Origin: Planctomycetota bacterium
GTDB taxonomy: Bacteria; Planctomycetota; Phycisphaerae; UBA1845
Direction: 5' to 3'
Assembly: GCA_030616775.1 (NCBI GenBank)
Contig: JAUWWQ010000020.1
Coordinates: forward strand, 1 to 64,000
DNA: 64,000 bases
How positions within the stretch are numbered: position 1 is the stretch's first letter; every line of letters starts with the position of its first letter. A program made the position numbers and the translations under genes. Under the pieces are notes generated by a model that did not search any database, was not told the DNA's origin, and saw only the letters and a list, made by a program, of their open reading frames with translations. Shown piece by piece: positions 43,943 to 51,611 of this stretch.

Positions 43943-44281
43943 CTATCTGTCCAGTTCGCTGTGTAGTCTCGCGATCAAGTCGGGCAGATCGTCGTGGACG
44001 ACGCCCCACAACACGTCCAGATCAACTGCTCCATACCCGTGAATCAGCCGGTTTCGCATGCCTACCATCTGCCGCCAGGGAACGCCCGGCGCGAGCACCC
44101 TGCGCTCCTCGCTCACCCGCCCCGCGGCTTCACCGATGACCTCGACAAAGCGTGCCAATGCCGCCGCGAGGACGACATCCTGATCCAGATCGCGGCGGGA
44201 ACGGTCGCGGATGGCCTCGACCGCTTTGCGGGCGTAGTCGAGCATGTCGCGGAGCCGGGCTTGGTCATCCTGCGGCGACAT
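43943..44281 (-). CDS. hepT: HepT-like HEPN ribonuclease toxin
   Basis: 112 residues, helical, of the DUF86/HepT family. The catalytic R-x4-H-x-Y motif is RNRLIHGY; the next helix reads GAVDLDVLWGVV. HEPN toxins cut RNA. The partner MntA is encoded directly upstream with a 17-base overlap, so they are co-translated. The pair interrupts the molybdenum-hydroxylase operon. Confidence 0.9.
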   Translation of the reverse strand: MSPQDDQARLRDMLDYARKAVEAIRDRSRRDLDQDVVLAAALARFVEVIGEAAGRVSEERRVLAPGVPWRQMVGMRNRLIHGYGAVDLDVLWGVVHDDLPDLIARLHSELDR

Positions 44282-44573
44282 AGACGTCCTGAATCCCCCG
44301 GAGCACCTGCTCGCGGATTTGGGGCCCGAGAAAGCCGGGCGTGTTCAGGTCCACCGCCCGCCCGATGATCTCTGACAACTCGTCCTGCATGTCGAAGAAC
44401 GCGAGGCCGGTCCTGGAACCCGGCTGGAACTCCACGAGCACGTCCACGTCGCTGTCACGCCTGAAATCGTCGCGCAGCACGGAGCCGAATAGTCCCAATC
44501 GCCGGATGCCATGACGGCGGCAGAAGGCGGCGATCTTGTCGCGGTCCAGTGGTAGTCGTGCGTCTTCCATCAC
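44265..44573 (-). CDS. mntA: MntA-like minimal nucleotidyltransferase antitoxin
   Basis: 102 residues of the MNT family. IRRLGLFGSVLRDDF gives the G-S motif and RRDSDVDVLVEF the D-x-D metal-binding pair. MntA antitoxins silence HepT by adding AMP to its catalytic tyrosine. Together with hepT it forms a type VII-like toxin-antitoxin pair. A decayed copy of its N-terminus lies at 39963-40052. Confidence 0.9.
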   Translation of the reverse strand: MMEDARLPLDRDKIAAFCRRHGIRRLGLFGSVLRDDFRRDSDVDVLVEFQPGSRTGLAFFDMQDELSEIIGRAVDLNTPGFLGPQIREQVLRGIQDVYVAAG

Positions 44574-44633
44574 CGCTATGTTACCATGCGTGGCCGACGG
44601 CCGAAACCTACGCTAGCCCGTTAAGTCTATTCG

Positions 44634-47600
44634 TCAAGTGACTGGACGTTCGCCGCTGACGGGTGACGGCTGATCGCTTATAGCTGATGGTTTCTGCTTC
44701 TCGCGAACCGCCTTGAGAATCTTCTCCGGGGTGATGGGCAAATCTTTGATCCAGGTGCCGGTGGCGTTGGCTATGGCGTGGGCGACGGCGCCGAGGACGG
44801 GGAGGGTGCTGCCTTCGCCGATTTCTTTGGCGCCGAAGGGGCCGCGGGGTTCGTAGGAATCCACGATGCCGCTGAAGATTTCCGGGGCGTCCTTGATGGT
44901 CATCATCAGATAGCCGTGCAGGTTGGGGTTTAGGATTTGACCCTTTTCGTCGAACTGGACCTCCTCCATGATGGTCTCGCCGGCACCCATGACGATGGCA
45001 CCTTCGACCTGGCCATGAACCGCTCGGGGATTGATCGGCGTGCCGCAGTCGTGGTAGTCGGTGAAGCGGTCGATCTTGACCTTGCCGGTTTCCAGGTCCA
45101 CCGACAGTTCGCACACTGAGGTGCCGAACGAATAGGCCGGGCTGGTGCCCACGGTTGCACCTTTATAGTCACCGCCCAGACCCTCCGGCGGCTTGTAGCA
45201 ACCGGTGCCGACCAGCGGGCCGTTGTCGTTGAAATACTTCCGGGCGACTTCCGCCCAGAGGACGAATAGCGATTCATCGACGGGTTGCTCACCGGTTGCA
45301 GGTCCGCGCGGACTAAAGCCCGCGGCTCGGTGTGCGTCGTCCACTGCTCGGGTGGGAAACATTCTTCCGCCGCGTGCCACGACGTCGGCTTCGTTGCAGC
45401 CGAGCATGTTGGCCGCGTAGGGTCTCATCTTGTTGACCACGTCCTCGGCCGCTCGTGACACTGCGTGGCCACCCATCAAGGTTATCCGCGATGAGTATGC
45501 CCCGAGGTCGAGCGGCGAGATGTCGCTGTCTTCGCTGCGAATTCGCACCCGGGATGCGGGGATGCCCAGGGACTCGGCGCACATCTGTGTCAAGACGGTG
45601 TCACTGCCCTGGCCGATTTCGGCGGCGCCGATCAGAAGAACCGCGGCCATGCCGTCTTCGCTGATCTTCACGATGGCGTTGGCATGTGGGAAGATCGGTC
45701 TTTTCTGGAAGGGTTCGCGGCCTTTCTCGTGTGAAAGCTGAACCTGCCCACGGTAAATGCAATAACCCGCTCCGGAGACGAACCCGCCGGAGCCGACGCC
45801 GATGCCTTTACCCCTGGGGAGCTTGCCGTACTTTTCGTTCCAGCCGCTTTTTTCGCAGGCGGCGTCGAGCGTCGCTAGAAACTCGCAGCTACCGATGTCC
45901 ATCTCGTTAACAGTTATGGTGTTCGGGGTCATGGCGTTGCGGCGGCGGATTTCGATCGGATCGATCCCCAGGTCGTCGGCGATCATGGTGAGCAGGCACT
46001 CGAAGGCGAATCGCGGCTGAGGTACACCGTGCCCGCGCATGGCCCCACAGGCCGGTTTGTTGGTGACTACGCGGTAGCCGTTGTACCGGTAGTTGGGAAT
46101 GTGGTAGAGCGTCGGCACCACGCTGCCGGCGTAGTAGGCGGTAGCCACGCCGAACGATGAATAGGCCCCGCCGTCGAGATAGATTTCGCTGTCGAACGCC
46201 TTGATCCTGCCGTCGCGATCGACGCCGAGCTTGAACTTCATGTGCTGCTTATGCCGGCCACGGCCGTAGTGAAACATGTCCTCACGGGAGTAGACCATCT
46301 TGACGGGCCGCCCGGTCTTCTTGCTGAGAATGGCCGAGCAGAGATCAAGCGGCGAGGTTGCCGCCTTGCCGCCGAATCCACCGCCGACGGTGGGTCGGAT
46401 CACGCGAATCCGGCCCAGCGGCATGTGCAGCACGTGAGCCATCATGTATTGCACGTAGTGCGGCACCTGAGTTGACGAATAGAGCACCAGTGTGCCGTCG
46501 TGATCCCAGGTGGCGATGGCCGCGTGCGGTTCCAGCGGCGATTGGTAAACGTGGTTCCCGACGAAGGTTTCCTCGCGCACGCGATATGACTCTGCAAACG
46601 CCTTTTCGACGTCGCCGAAGTCTTGATCCACGTGCGTGTTGATATTGCGTTCATAGCGGTCATGGAGTTGCGGCGCGCCTTGGGCAAGCGCCTCAACCGG
46701 ATCGAAGACGGCCGGGAGCTCCTCGTAATCGACTTCAATCAGCGAAAGAGCTTTCTCGGCAGTCTTCTCGTCAACCGCTGCGACGGCCGCAACGGGCTCT
46801 CCGACGTGCCGGACCTTCTCCTTTGCAAGAACGTGCTCGTCGTACCGAGCGGGCGATACGCCGTACATCGTGTCGGGTACATCGGCACCGGTTATGACTG
46901 CGATCACACCTTCGAGAGCTTTAGCCTTCGAGGTGTCGATCTGCTTGATACGTCCATGGGCTACGGATGAGCCGAGGATCTTGCCGTGGATCATGTTGGG
47001 CAGCGAGACATCACCCGTATACAGGGCTCGCCCGGTGACCTTGTCTGCCGCATCGACGCGCGGGATGGAGACGCCGACACTGTCGTATTTTGATCCCTGA
47101 GCCGCAGGCTTTAGCCTGCGCGGTTCCTTGCACTTAGAAGCAGTTTCGTCGTCCGTAGCACCGCGCGGGCTCCCGACTTCGTCGGGACAGTTTCCGATCG
47201 CAGCTCGGTCTTTCTCAGCGCAGGTGCCATCGCTTCGATAGTTGTTACATCGCTGAACCGCACGAAGGATGCCGGCATAGCCGGTGCATCGGCAGAGGTT
47301 GCCGGCCAACGCCTCTTTGATCTCATCGGCTGAGGGGTCGGGATTCTCGTTGAGCAGGGCCGTCGCGGACATGATCATGCCCGGCGTGCAGTACCCGCAC
47401 TGTATAGCCCCCTCGTGTACGAACGCTTTCTGGATGGGGGCGAGTTTGCCACTCTTGGCGAAGCCCTCAACAGTAGTGATGGCCTTGCCCTCGAACTCGA
47501 CGGCTAGCAGCAAGCAGCTATTCATTGGTTGGCCGTCGATCAGGACCGTGCACGCACCGCAATCCCCGACGTTGCAGCCTTTCTTAGTACCGGTCAAATG

Positions 47601-47696
47601 CAGCTTGTCGCGTATGACGTCGAGGAGCGTGTCGCCCGCTTCGACCGCAACGCAGTGTTTGTGTCCGTTGATCGCGAGCGTGCAAGGGGTCATCAT
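44634..47696 (-). CDS. Fused [2Fe-2S] and molybdopterin subunits of a molybdenum hydroxylase (4-hydroxybenzoyl-CoA reductase-like)
   Basis: 1020 residues. Residues 1-150 are the iron-sulfur subunit: GCNVGDCGAC (Cys41, 46, 49), Cys61, then CGYC (100, 103) and CRC (135, 137). Residues 204-1000 are the molybdopterin subunit: GGGFGGKAA, AMRGHGVPQPRFAFE, GQGSDTVLTQM and GAKEIGEGS with the catalytic Glu. They are usually two genes (hcrC, hcrA). The joining linker (151-203) is encoded by palindromic repeat DNA. Operon partners are a FAD subunit and XdhC. The aromatic context suggests a CoA thioester substrate, but xanthine-type or aldehyde substrates remain possible. Confidence 0.88.
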   Translation of the reverse strand: MMTPCTLAINGHKHCVAVEAGDTLLDVIRDKLHLTGTKKGCNVGDCGACTVLIDGQPMNSCLLLAVEFEGKAITTVEGFAKSGKLAPIQKAFVHEGAIQCGYCTPGMIMSATALLNENPDPSADEIKEALAGNLCRCTGYAGILRAVQRCNNYRSDGTCAEKDRAAIGNCPDEVGSPRGATDDETASKCKEPRRLKPAAQGSKYDSVGVSIPRVDAADKVTGRALYTGDVSLPNMIHGKILGSSVAHGRIKQIDTSKAKALEGVIAVITGADVPDTMYGVSPARYDEHVLAKEKVRHVGEPVAAVAAVDEKTAEKALSLIEVDYEELPAVFDPVEALAQGAPQLHDRYERNINTHVDQDFGDVEKAFAESYRVREETFVGNHVYQSPLEPHAAIATWDHDGTLVLYSSTQVPHYVQYMMAHVLHMPLGRIRVIRPTVGGGFGGKAATSPLDLCSAILSKKTGRPVKMVYSREDMFHYGRGRHKQHMKFKLGVDRDGRIKAFDSEIYLDGGAYSSFGVATAYYAGSVVPTLYHIPNYRYNGYRVVTNKPACGAMRGHGVPQPRFAFECLLTMIADDLGIDPIEIRRRNAMTPNTITVNEMDIGSCEFLATLDAACEKSGWNEKYGKLPRGKGIGVGSGGFVSGAGYCIYRGQVQLSHEKGREPFQKRPIFPHANAIVKISEDGMAAVLLIGAAEIGQGSDTVLTQMCAESLGIPASRVRIRSEDSDISPLDLGAYSSRITLMGGHAVSRAAEDVVNKMRPYAANMLGCNEADVVARGGRMFPTRAVDDAHRAAGFSPRGPATGEQPVDESLFVLWAEVARKYFNDNGPLVGTGCYKPPEGLGGDYKGATVGTSPAYSFGTSVCELSVDLETGKVKIDRFTDYHDCGTPINPRAVHGQVEGAIVMGAGETIMEEVQFDEKGQILNPNLHGYLMMTIKDAPEIFSGIVDSYEPRGPFGAKEIGEGSTLPVLGAVAHAIANATGTWIKDLPITPEKILKAVREKQKPSAISDQPSPVSGERPVT
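45301..45328. repeat. Palindromic repeat inside the molybdenum subunit gene
   Basis: On the minus strand the sequence is GAGCCGCGGGCTTTAG, then TCCGCGCGGACC. It has nearly the same arms as the element at 47099-47126. It is translated in frame as AHRAAGFSPRGPA, a loop absent from the typical family as far as I can judge. Confidence 0.6.
47099..47187. repeat. Palindromic repeats forming the inter-subunit linker
   Basis: Two palindromes lie here: GCAGGCT-TT-AGCCTGC within 47099-47126 (GAGCCGCAGGCTTTAG, then CCTGCGCGG) and TCCCGAC-TTC-GTCGGGA at 47171-47187. Both are read through in frame on the minus strand and encode the linker between the [2Fe-2S] and Mo domains. Confidence 0.65.
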
Positions 47697-48574
47697 GCCG
47701 CGTTCTCCTGGGCGCGCCGGCAGGCGGTTGCCAGCGCCCGGCGCGTCATCACGCCAACCACCTCACGACGGAAATCGGCGGACCCCCGCACGTCGGAGAT
47801 CGGCTCGGCCGCCTCCATAGCGGCCACGGCTGCGGCGCTGAACGCCTCCTCGTCCGCACGTTTTCCGACAAGCACCGTCCGTGCAGCCTCGACCACCTTC
47901 GGTATGGGCGCTACTGCTCCGAGGACGATGCGGGCGCTGCGCACGGTGTTGTCGCGTCCGAGGGTCAGGCCGGCGGCGACTGCTGCCACTGCGATGGCAT
48001 TCCCGTCGCGTAGCGCGAACCTGGCGTAAGCGGCGCCGAACCCCGGTGGAGGTTTCGGCACCAGGACCCTGGTCAGCACCTCGTCATCGCGCAGAACCGT
48101 TTGACGGGCATCCACGAAGAACGCCTCGAGCGGCACGCTGCGCTCTCCCTTGGGCGACCAAAGCGCCACGGATGCGTGCATCGCCGTCAAAATGGGGGGC
48201 AGGTCAGCGCACGGAACTGCACATGCTATGTTGCCCCCGACCGTGGCGACGTTGCGAATCTGGGGTGCCGCCATCTTGCCGGTTGCGTCGAGGATCGGCG
48301 AGAACCTCTCGCGAACAATCGACGAGCAGCCTAGCTGCGTGATCGTCGTAAGCGCGCCGATGCGCAAGCTGCCGTCGGTCTCCGATACTCCACGTAGGGC
48401 GTCGATTCGGTTCACGGAGACTAAGTGGCCGACGCTGACCCTGCCGGCCTTCAGGTCGACGAGTAGATCCGTCCCGCCGGCGAGCAAACGGGCGTCCGGA
48501 GCGTACCGCGACTTTGCGGCTGCCGCTTCTTCAAGCGTCGTGGCTTCGTGGAGCTCGATGTCTGGCAAGTGCAC
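47693..48574 (-). CDS. FAD-binding subunit of a molybdenum hydroxylase (CoxM/HcrB-like)
   Basis: 293 residues of the FAD-PCMH/CO dehydrogenase medium-subunit family. DARLLAGGTDLLVDLKAGRV is the first FAD loop; RNVATVGGNIACAVPCADLP is the second; the CO-dehydrogenase C-terminal domain follows. I chose the GTG at 48574 because AGGAG lies seven bases before it; a TTG at 48610 would add 12 residues. The stop overlaps the next start (ATGA). True HcrB carries an extra loop with four cysteines for a [4Fe-4S] cluster; I see no such loop here, so the electron path may differ. Confidence 0.88.
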   Translation of the reverse strand: MHLPDIELHEATTLEEAAAAKSRYAPDARLLAGGTDLLVDLKAGRVSVGHLVSVNRIDALRGVSETDGSLRIGALTTITQLGCSSIVRERFSPILDATGKMAAPQIRNVATVGGNIACAVPCADLPPILTAMHASVALWSPKGERSVPLEAFFVDARQTVLRDDEVLTRVLVPKPPPGFGAAYARFALRDGNAIAVAAVAAGLTLGRDNTVRSARIVLGAVAPIPKVVEAARTVLVGKRADEEAFSAAAVAAMEAAEPISDVRGSADFRREVVGVMTRRALATACRRAQENAA

Positions 48575-48656
48575 GCTGCCACTCCTGACTACGTGTCGGA
48601 CCTGGGCCAAGAGACCCAGCGACCGCAGGCTCTATGCGTACGTGGTCCCATGGGCG

Positions 48657-49334
48657 TCAGCACCCGCGGCTCGATACTCCAAGCACCCCGTGAAGAAACT
48701 GGGACGAAATCTGATTAGCGACGGTCGTTGGCGAGCGGTCCCGCTTGGGGTCATACCAGCGATAGAGCCAGTTCAGCGTGCCGAACAGGCACATGGTGGC
48801 CACGTGACGATCGAGCGTGCTTTCAGTAGTATGCGCATCGTAGATACGATCGACAATGCTTCGCGTAAGGTCATAGTAGTCGCGTCGAAGCCGGCTCGCT
48901 TCGTCGTGGGCGGCCCCGGTCAACGAGTCGAGCTCATGGGAGCAGACCTTGAGAGCGGCCATGTTGGCGGCAAAGTGGCCTACGTGAGCACGGACCATCA
49001 CCCGTAGTTGCTCGATGGGGTCGGTTACGCCGTGCAGTTTCTCTCGCAGGTTGTTGAGCAGGGAGTTGAAGGTGCGGGTTTGGATAAGGAACAGCATGCG
49101 TTCCTTGCTGTCGAAGTAGTGGTAGAGCCCGGCCAGGCTGACCGTCGCCTCCCTGGCAACCGCCCGCATGGAGGCCCTGCCGTACCCGACCCGGGCAATC
49201 AGACCGGTGGCCGCTTCCAGGATGTGGTTAAGTCTCTCGTCGTAAGTTCCGCGTATATCGGACTTTCGGTTCGCCGCCCCCGAGTTCCGTTCGTGTTCGA
49301 ACAATCGTTCTGGTTTCTGTGATATCATTGGCAA
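48657..49334 (-). CDS. TetR/AcrR-family regulator
   Basis: 225 residues. The HTH is in ILEAATGLIARVGYGRASMR, AVAREATVSLAGLYHYFDSK. The C-terminal domain is all helical, as usual for a ligand-binding TetR domain. It lies divergent from the benzoyl-CoA pathway genes and just upstream of the Mo-hydroxylase operon (same strand as that operon). A palindrome in the promoter of the former is a possible operator. The ligand may be an aromatic or alicyclic CoA thioester; this is inference. Confidence 0.88.
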   Translation of the reverse strand: MPMISQKPERLFEHERNSGAANRKSDIRGTYDERLNHILEAATGLIARVGYGRASMRAVAREATVSLAGLYHYFDSKERMLFLIQTRTFNSLLNNLREKLHGVTDPIEQLRVMVRAHVGHFAANMAALKVCSHELDSLTGAAHDEASRLRRDYYDLTRSIVDRIYDAHTTESTLDRHVATMCLFGTLNWLYRWYDPKRDRSPTTVANQISSQFLHGVLGVSSRGC

Positions 49335-49421
49335 TGAGTTTCGCTGTTACACGGACGCATGCTCGCATCTACTATGTCACATAAGCGAGGCCGTGTCAAG
49401 AAGAAATGTCCGAAAAAGCTC

Positions 49422-49449
49422 TTGACCATGTGCGCAGGCCTGCGATAAT
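49422..49449 (+). promoter_or_regulatory. Promoter of the benzoyl-CoA cluster with central palindrome
   Basis: TTGACC (49422-49427), a 16-base spacer and GATAAT (49444-49449) resemble a sigma-70 promoter reading toward oah, about 160 bases upstream of the start. The spacer holds the perfect palindrome CGCAGGCCTGCG (49433-49444). A repressor bound there would block polymerase; the divergent TetR protein is the natural candidate. Confidence 0.55.
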
Positions 49450-49613
49450 CGGTGCCTTACCGTGCGCGGCAGAAGCGGCACCAAAAGTATGCGTCCGCGT
49501 ATGTGCCACGGTAATGACCGTATGTACGTACGTTCGGTTTTTTCGGCCGCGTTGAACGCGTCGTCTCGCGTGCCAAGCGGTGCGCTCTCTGGATCTAGTT
49601 GGAGAAGCCGGTC

Positions 49614-50735
49614 ATGAGTCTGTTTCCCGCCCGTAATGCCGAGTCGTTTGATTTCAAGGAGGTCCAATACGAGAAGCGTGATTGGGTTGCCCGGGTCACG
49701 ATAAATCGACCTCATAACTACAACGCATACAGCACCCCTGCGCTCCAAGAGCTCGCAACGGCGTTCGAGGACGCTTCCTGGGACGACAGCGTCGCTGTTG
49801 TGGTGTTTACCGGGACCGGTGATCGCGCCTTTTGCACCGGCGGCGACGTGAAGGAGTACCAGGAGAGTTACACTCAAAAGCCCCGCGACTACTGGAAGTA
49901 CATGTGCTGCTTCAAGGGCTACATCGAGTCGATGGTCAACTGCGCCAAGCCGGTGATCGCCCGCCTCAACGGGATGGCTGTCGGCGGAGGCAATGAAAGC
50001 CAACTGGCTTGCGACCTGGGGGTCATGGGTGAGCATGCGTTTATCGCCCAGGTGGGGACCGGTGTCGGATCCGTGGCCTGCGGCGGATCGACACAATGGC
50101 TCCCGCTGCACGTCGGGGATCGCAAGGCCCGGGGTATCCTGTTCCTCAACCAGCGATACCCGGCTTATACCTCGCTGGCCATGGGGTTGGTGAATGTCGT
50201 CGCGCCGACAGTCAAGGGGCCCGACGGCAAGTTCGTGACCCGCTTTAGGACGGGTCGCAAGTATCTGGCCGACTGGAATACCGACCCGTGGGATGATCCT
50301 TTCGACAATCGCGTGACACCGCAGGAGATCGGTAAGGCCCAGAAAGGCAAGGACGGCTACTCGATCGATCTATCGCTGCTTGACGACGTAGTGGCGGATC
50401 TGTGTGATCAGGTGGTCAACAAATTCTTCGAGTGCACCCGCTACACCAAAGCCCAGGTGAACTTCTGGAAGGAATTGTCCTGGCACGCGACCGCCGGCCA
50501 CGCTCGGGATTGGCTTTCCACTCACTATACGAGTCTGGAACCGCATGAAGGCATGACCGCTTTTGTCGAAAAGCGGAAGGTGGATTTTGTGGGGATGCGT
50601 CGTCGTGCAGCCGACCCGAGCGGTTCCAGTGAATTCTTGTGGGGTCCCTATGCCAAGAGCTGCCCGAAGTGCGAGGCCAAGGGCATCCCCGCCTTTTTCG
50701 AGTATTGCGGCAAGTGTGGCGCCAAGTTGGGCTAA
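49614..50735 (+). CDS. oah: 6-oxocyclohex-1-ene-1-carbonyl-CoA hydrolase
   Basis: 373 residues of the crotonase fold, the size of Oah/BamA. KEVQYEKRDWVARVTINRPH, AFCTGGDVKEYQESY, NGMAVGGGNE and GTGVGSVACGGSTQWLPL are characteristic. A zinc-ribbon-like end (CPKCEAK, YCGKCGAK) is also a trait of this enzyme. It adds two waters to the ring ketone and cleaves it to 3-hydroxypimeloyl-CoA, the ring-opening step of anaerobic benzoate degradation. The ATG at 49614 follows GGAG; a TTG at 49599 is less likely. First gene of the plus-strand cluster. Confidence 0.95.
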   Translation: MSLFPARNAESFDFKEVQYEKRDWVARVTINRPHNYNAYSTPALQELATAFEDASWDDSVAVVVFTGTGDRAFCTGGDVKEYQESYTQKPRDYWKYMCCFKGYIESMVNCAKPVIARLNGMAVGGGNESQLACDLGVMGEHAFIAQVGTGVGSVACGGSTQWLPLHVGDRKARGILFLNQRYPAYTSLAMGLVNVVAPTVKGPDGKFVTRFRTGRKYLADWNTDPWDDPFDNRVTPQEIGKAQKGKDGYSIDLSLLDDVVADLCDQVVNKFFECTRYTKAQVNFWKELSWHATAGHARDWLSTHYTSLEPHEGMTAFVEKRKVDFVGMRRRAADPSGSSEFLWGPYAKSCPKCEAKGIPAFFEYCGKCGAKLG

Positions 50736-50762
50736 TCTCTCGCAGGAGCATAGGACATCATC

Positions 50763-51506
50763 ATGACACTAGAAAATAAGAAGGCGATTGTCACAGGCGG
50801 CAGCTTGGGAATTGGAGCTGCGATTGCCCGGGAACTGGCCCGGCAGGGCGCCAACGTGGCGATCAACTATCGGAAGCACGACACCGAGGCGAAACAAGTG
50901 GTCGCGGACATAGAGGGCATGGGTCGCAAGGGTCTGGCGATCAAGGCGGACGTGGCCAGCTTCGCCGATGCCGAGCGCATGGTGGCCGAGGTGAAAGAGA
51001 CCTTTGGCGGGCTCGACATTCTGGTCAACAATGCCGGGATTAACCGGGACAGCGTCATCTGGAAGATGACCGAAGAGCAGTGGGATCAGGTAATCGACAT
51101 CAACCTGAAAGGCTATTTCAACTACATCCGCGCCGCCGTAGGCGTTCTTAGAGAGCAGAAATCCGGCAAGATCGTCAACGTCACGTCGATCAACGGACTT
51201 CGAGGAAAATTCGGACAAACCAACTACTCGGCGTCGAAGGCCGGTATCATCGGATTGACGAAAGCATTGGCCCGCGAGTTGGGTCGGTCGAGCGTCAACG
51301 TCAATGCGGTGGCTCCCGGCCTGATAGAAACTGACATGATGAAAGACGCCCCTCAGAATGTGCTCGATGCAGCCCTTGCGGAAATCGTTCTGGGCCGGAT
51401 GGGCCAGCCTGAAGAGGTGGCATCGGTGGTGGCGTTCTTGTGCAGTGAAGCCGCCAGGCACATCACCGGTGAGGTCATCCAGGTTGACGGCGGACAGTAT
51501 ATTTAG
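50763..51506 (+). CDS. Short-chain dehydrogenase (3-oxoacyl-ACP/acetoacetyl-CoA reductase type)
   Basis: 247 residues. Cofactor motif AIVTGGSLGIGAAIA, structural NNAG, catalytic Ser (VTSINGLRG), Tyr and Lys (NYSASKAG), C-terminal GEVIQVDGG. FabG/PhaB-like enzymes reduce or oxidise 3-oxoacyl thioesters with NADP(H). In this cluster it may act on 3-oxo/3-hydroxy intermediates after ring opening. GCAGGAG stands upstream. It lies 27 bases after oah. Confidence 0.9.
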   Translation: MTLENKKAIVTGGSLGIGAAIARELARQGANVAINYRKHDTEAKQVVADIEGMGRKGLAIKADVASFADAERMVAEVKETFGGLDILVNNAGINRDSVIWKMTEEQWDQVIDINLKGYFNYIRAAVGVLREQKSGKIVNVTSINGLRGKFGQTNYSASKAGIIGLTKALARELGRSSVNVNAVAPGLIETDMMKDAPQNVLDAALAEIVLGRMGQPEEVASVVAFLCSEAARHITGEVIQVDGGQYI

Positions 51507-51536
51507 ATTGCAGATTGGGGATTGGAGATTGGGCAA
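51507..51536. repeat. Tandem GATTGG-type repeat
   Basis: A short run of imperfect GATTGGG units follows the SDR stop directly. The same type of repeat occurs at 53581-53620. It lies between two genes of one operon. Confidence 0.55.
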
Positions 51537-51611
51537 TAGGACTGGATCGAACGGGTGGTGGAGCCTTTTCGTAGATAACGCCACCTTTCTGGCAAAGGAA
51601 TAGAGGCTGGC

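Noticed and set aside
47693-48574. Assignment of the FAD subunit as true HcrB
   Set aside because: The four-cysteine [4Fe-4S] loop that marks HcrB is not visible, so I kept the broader name of a molybdenum-hydroxylase FAD subunit.
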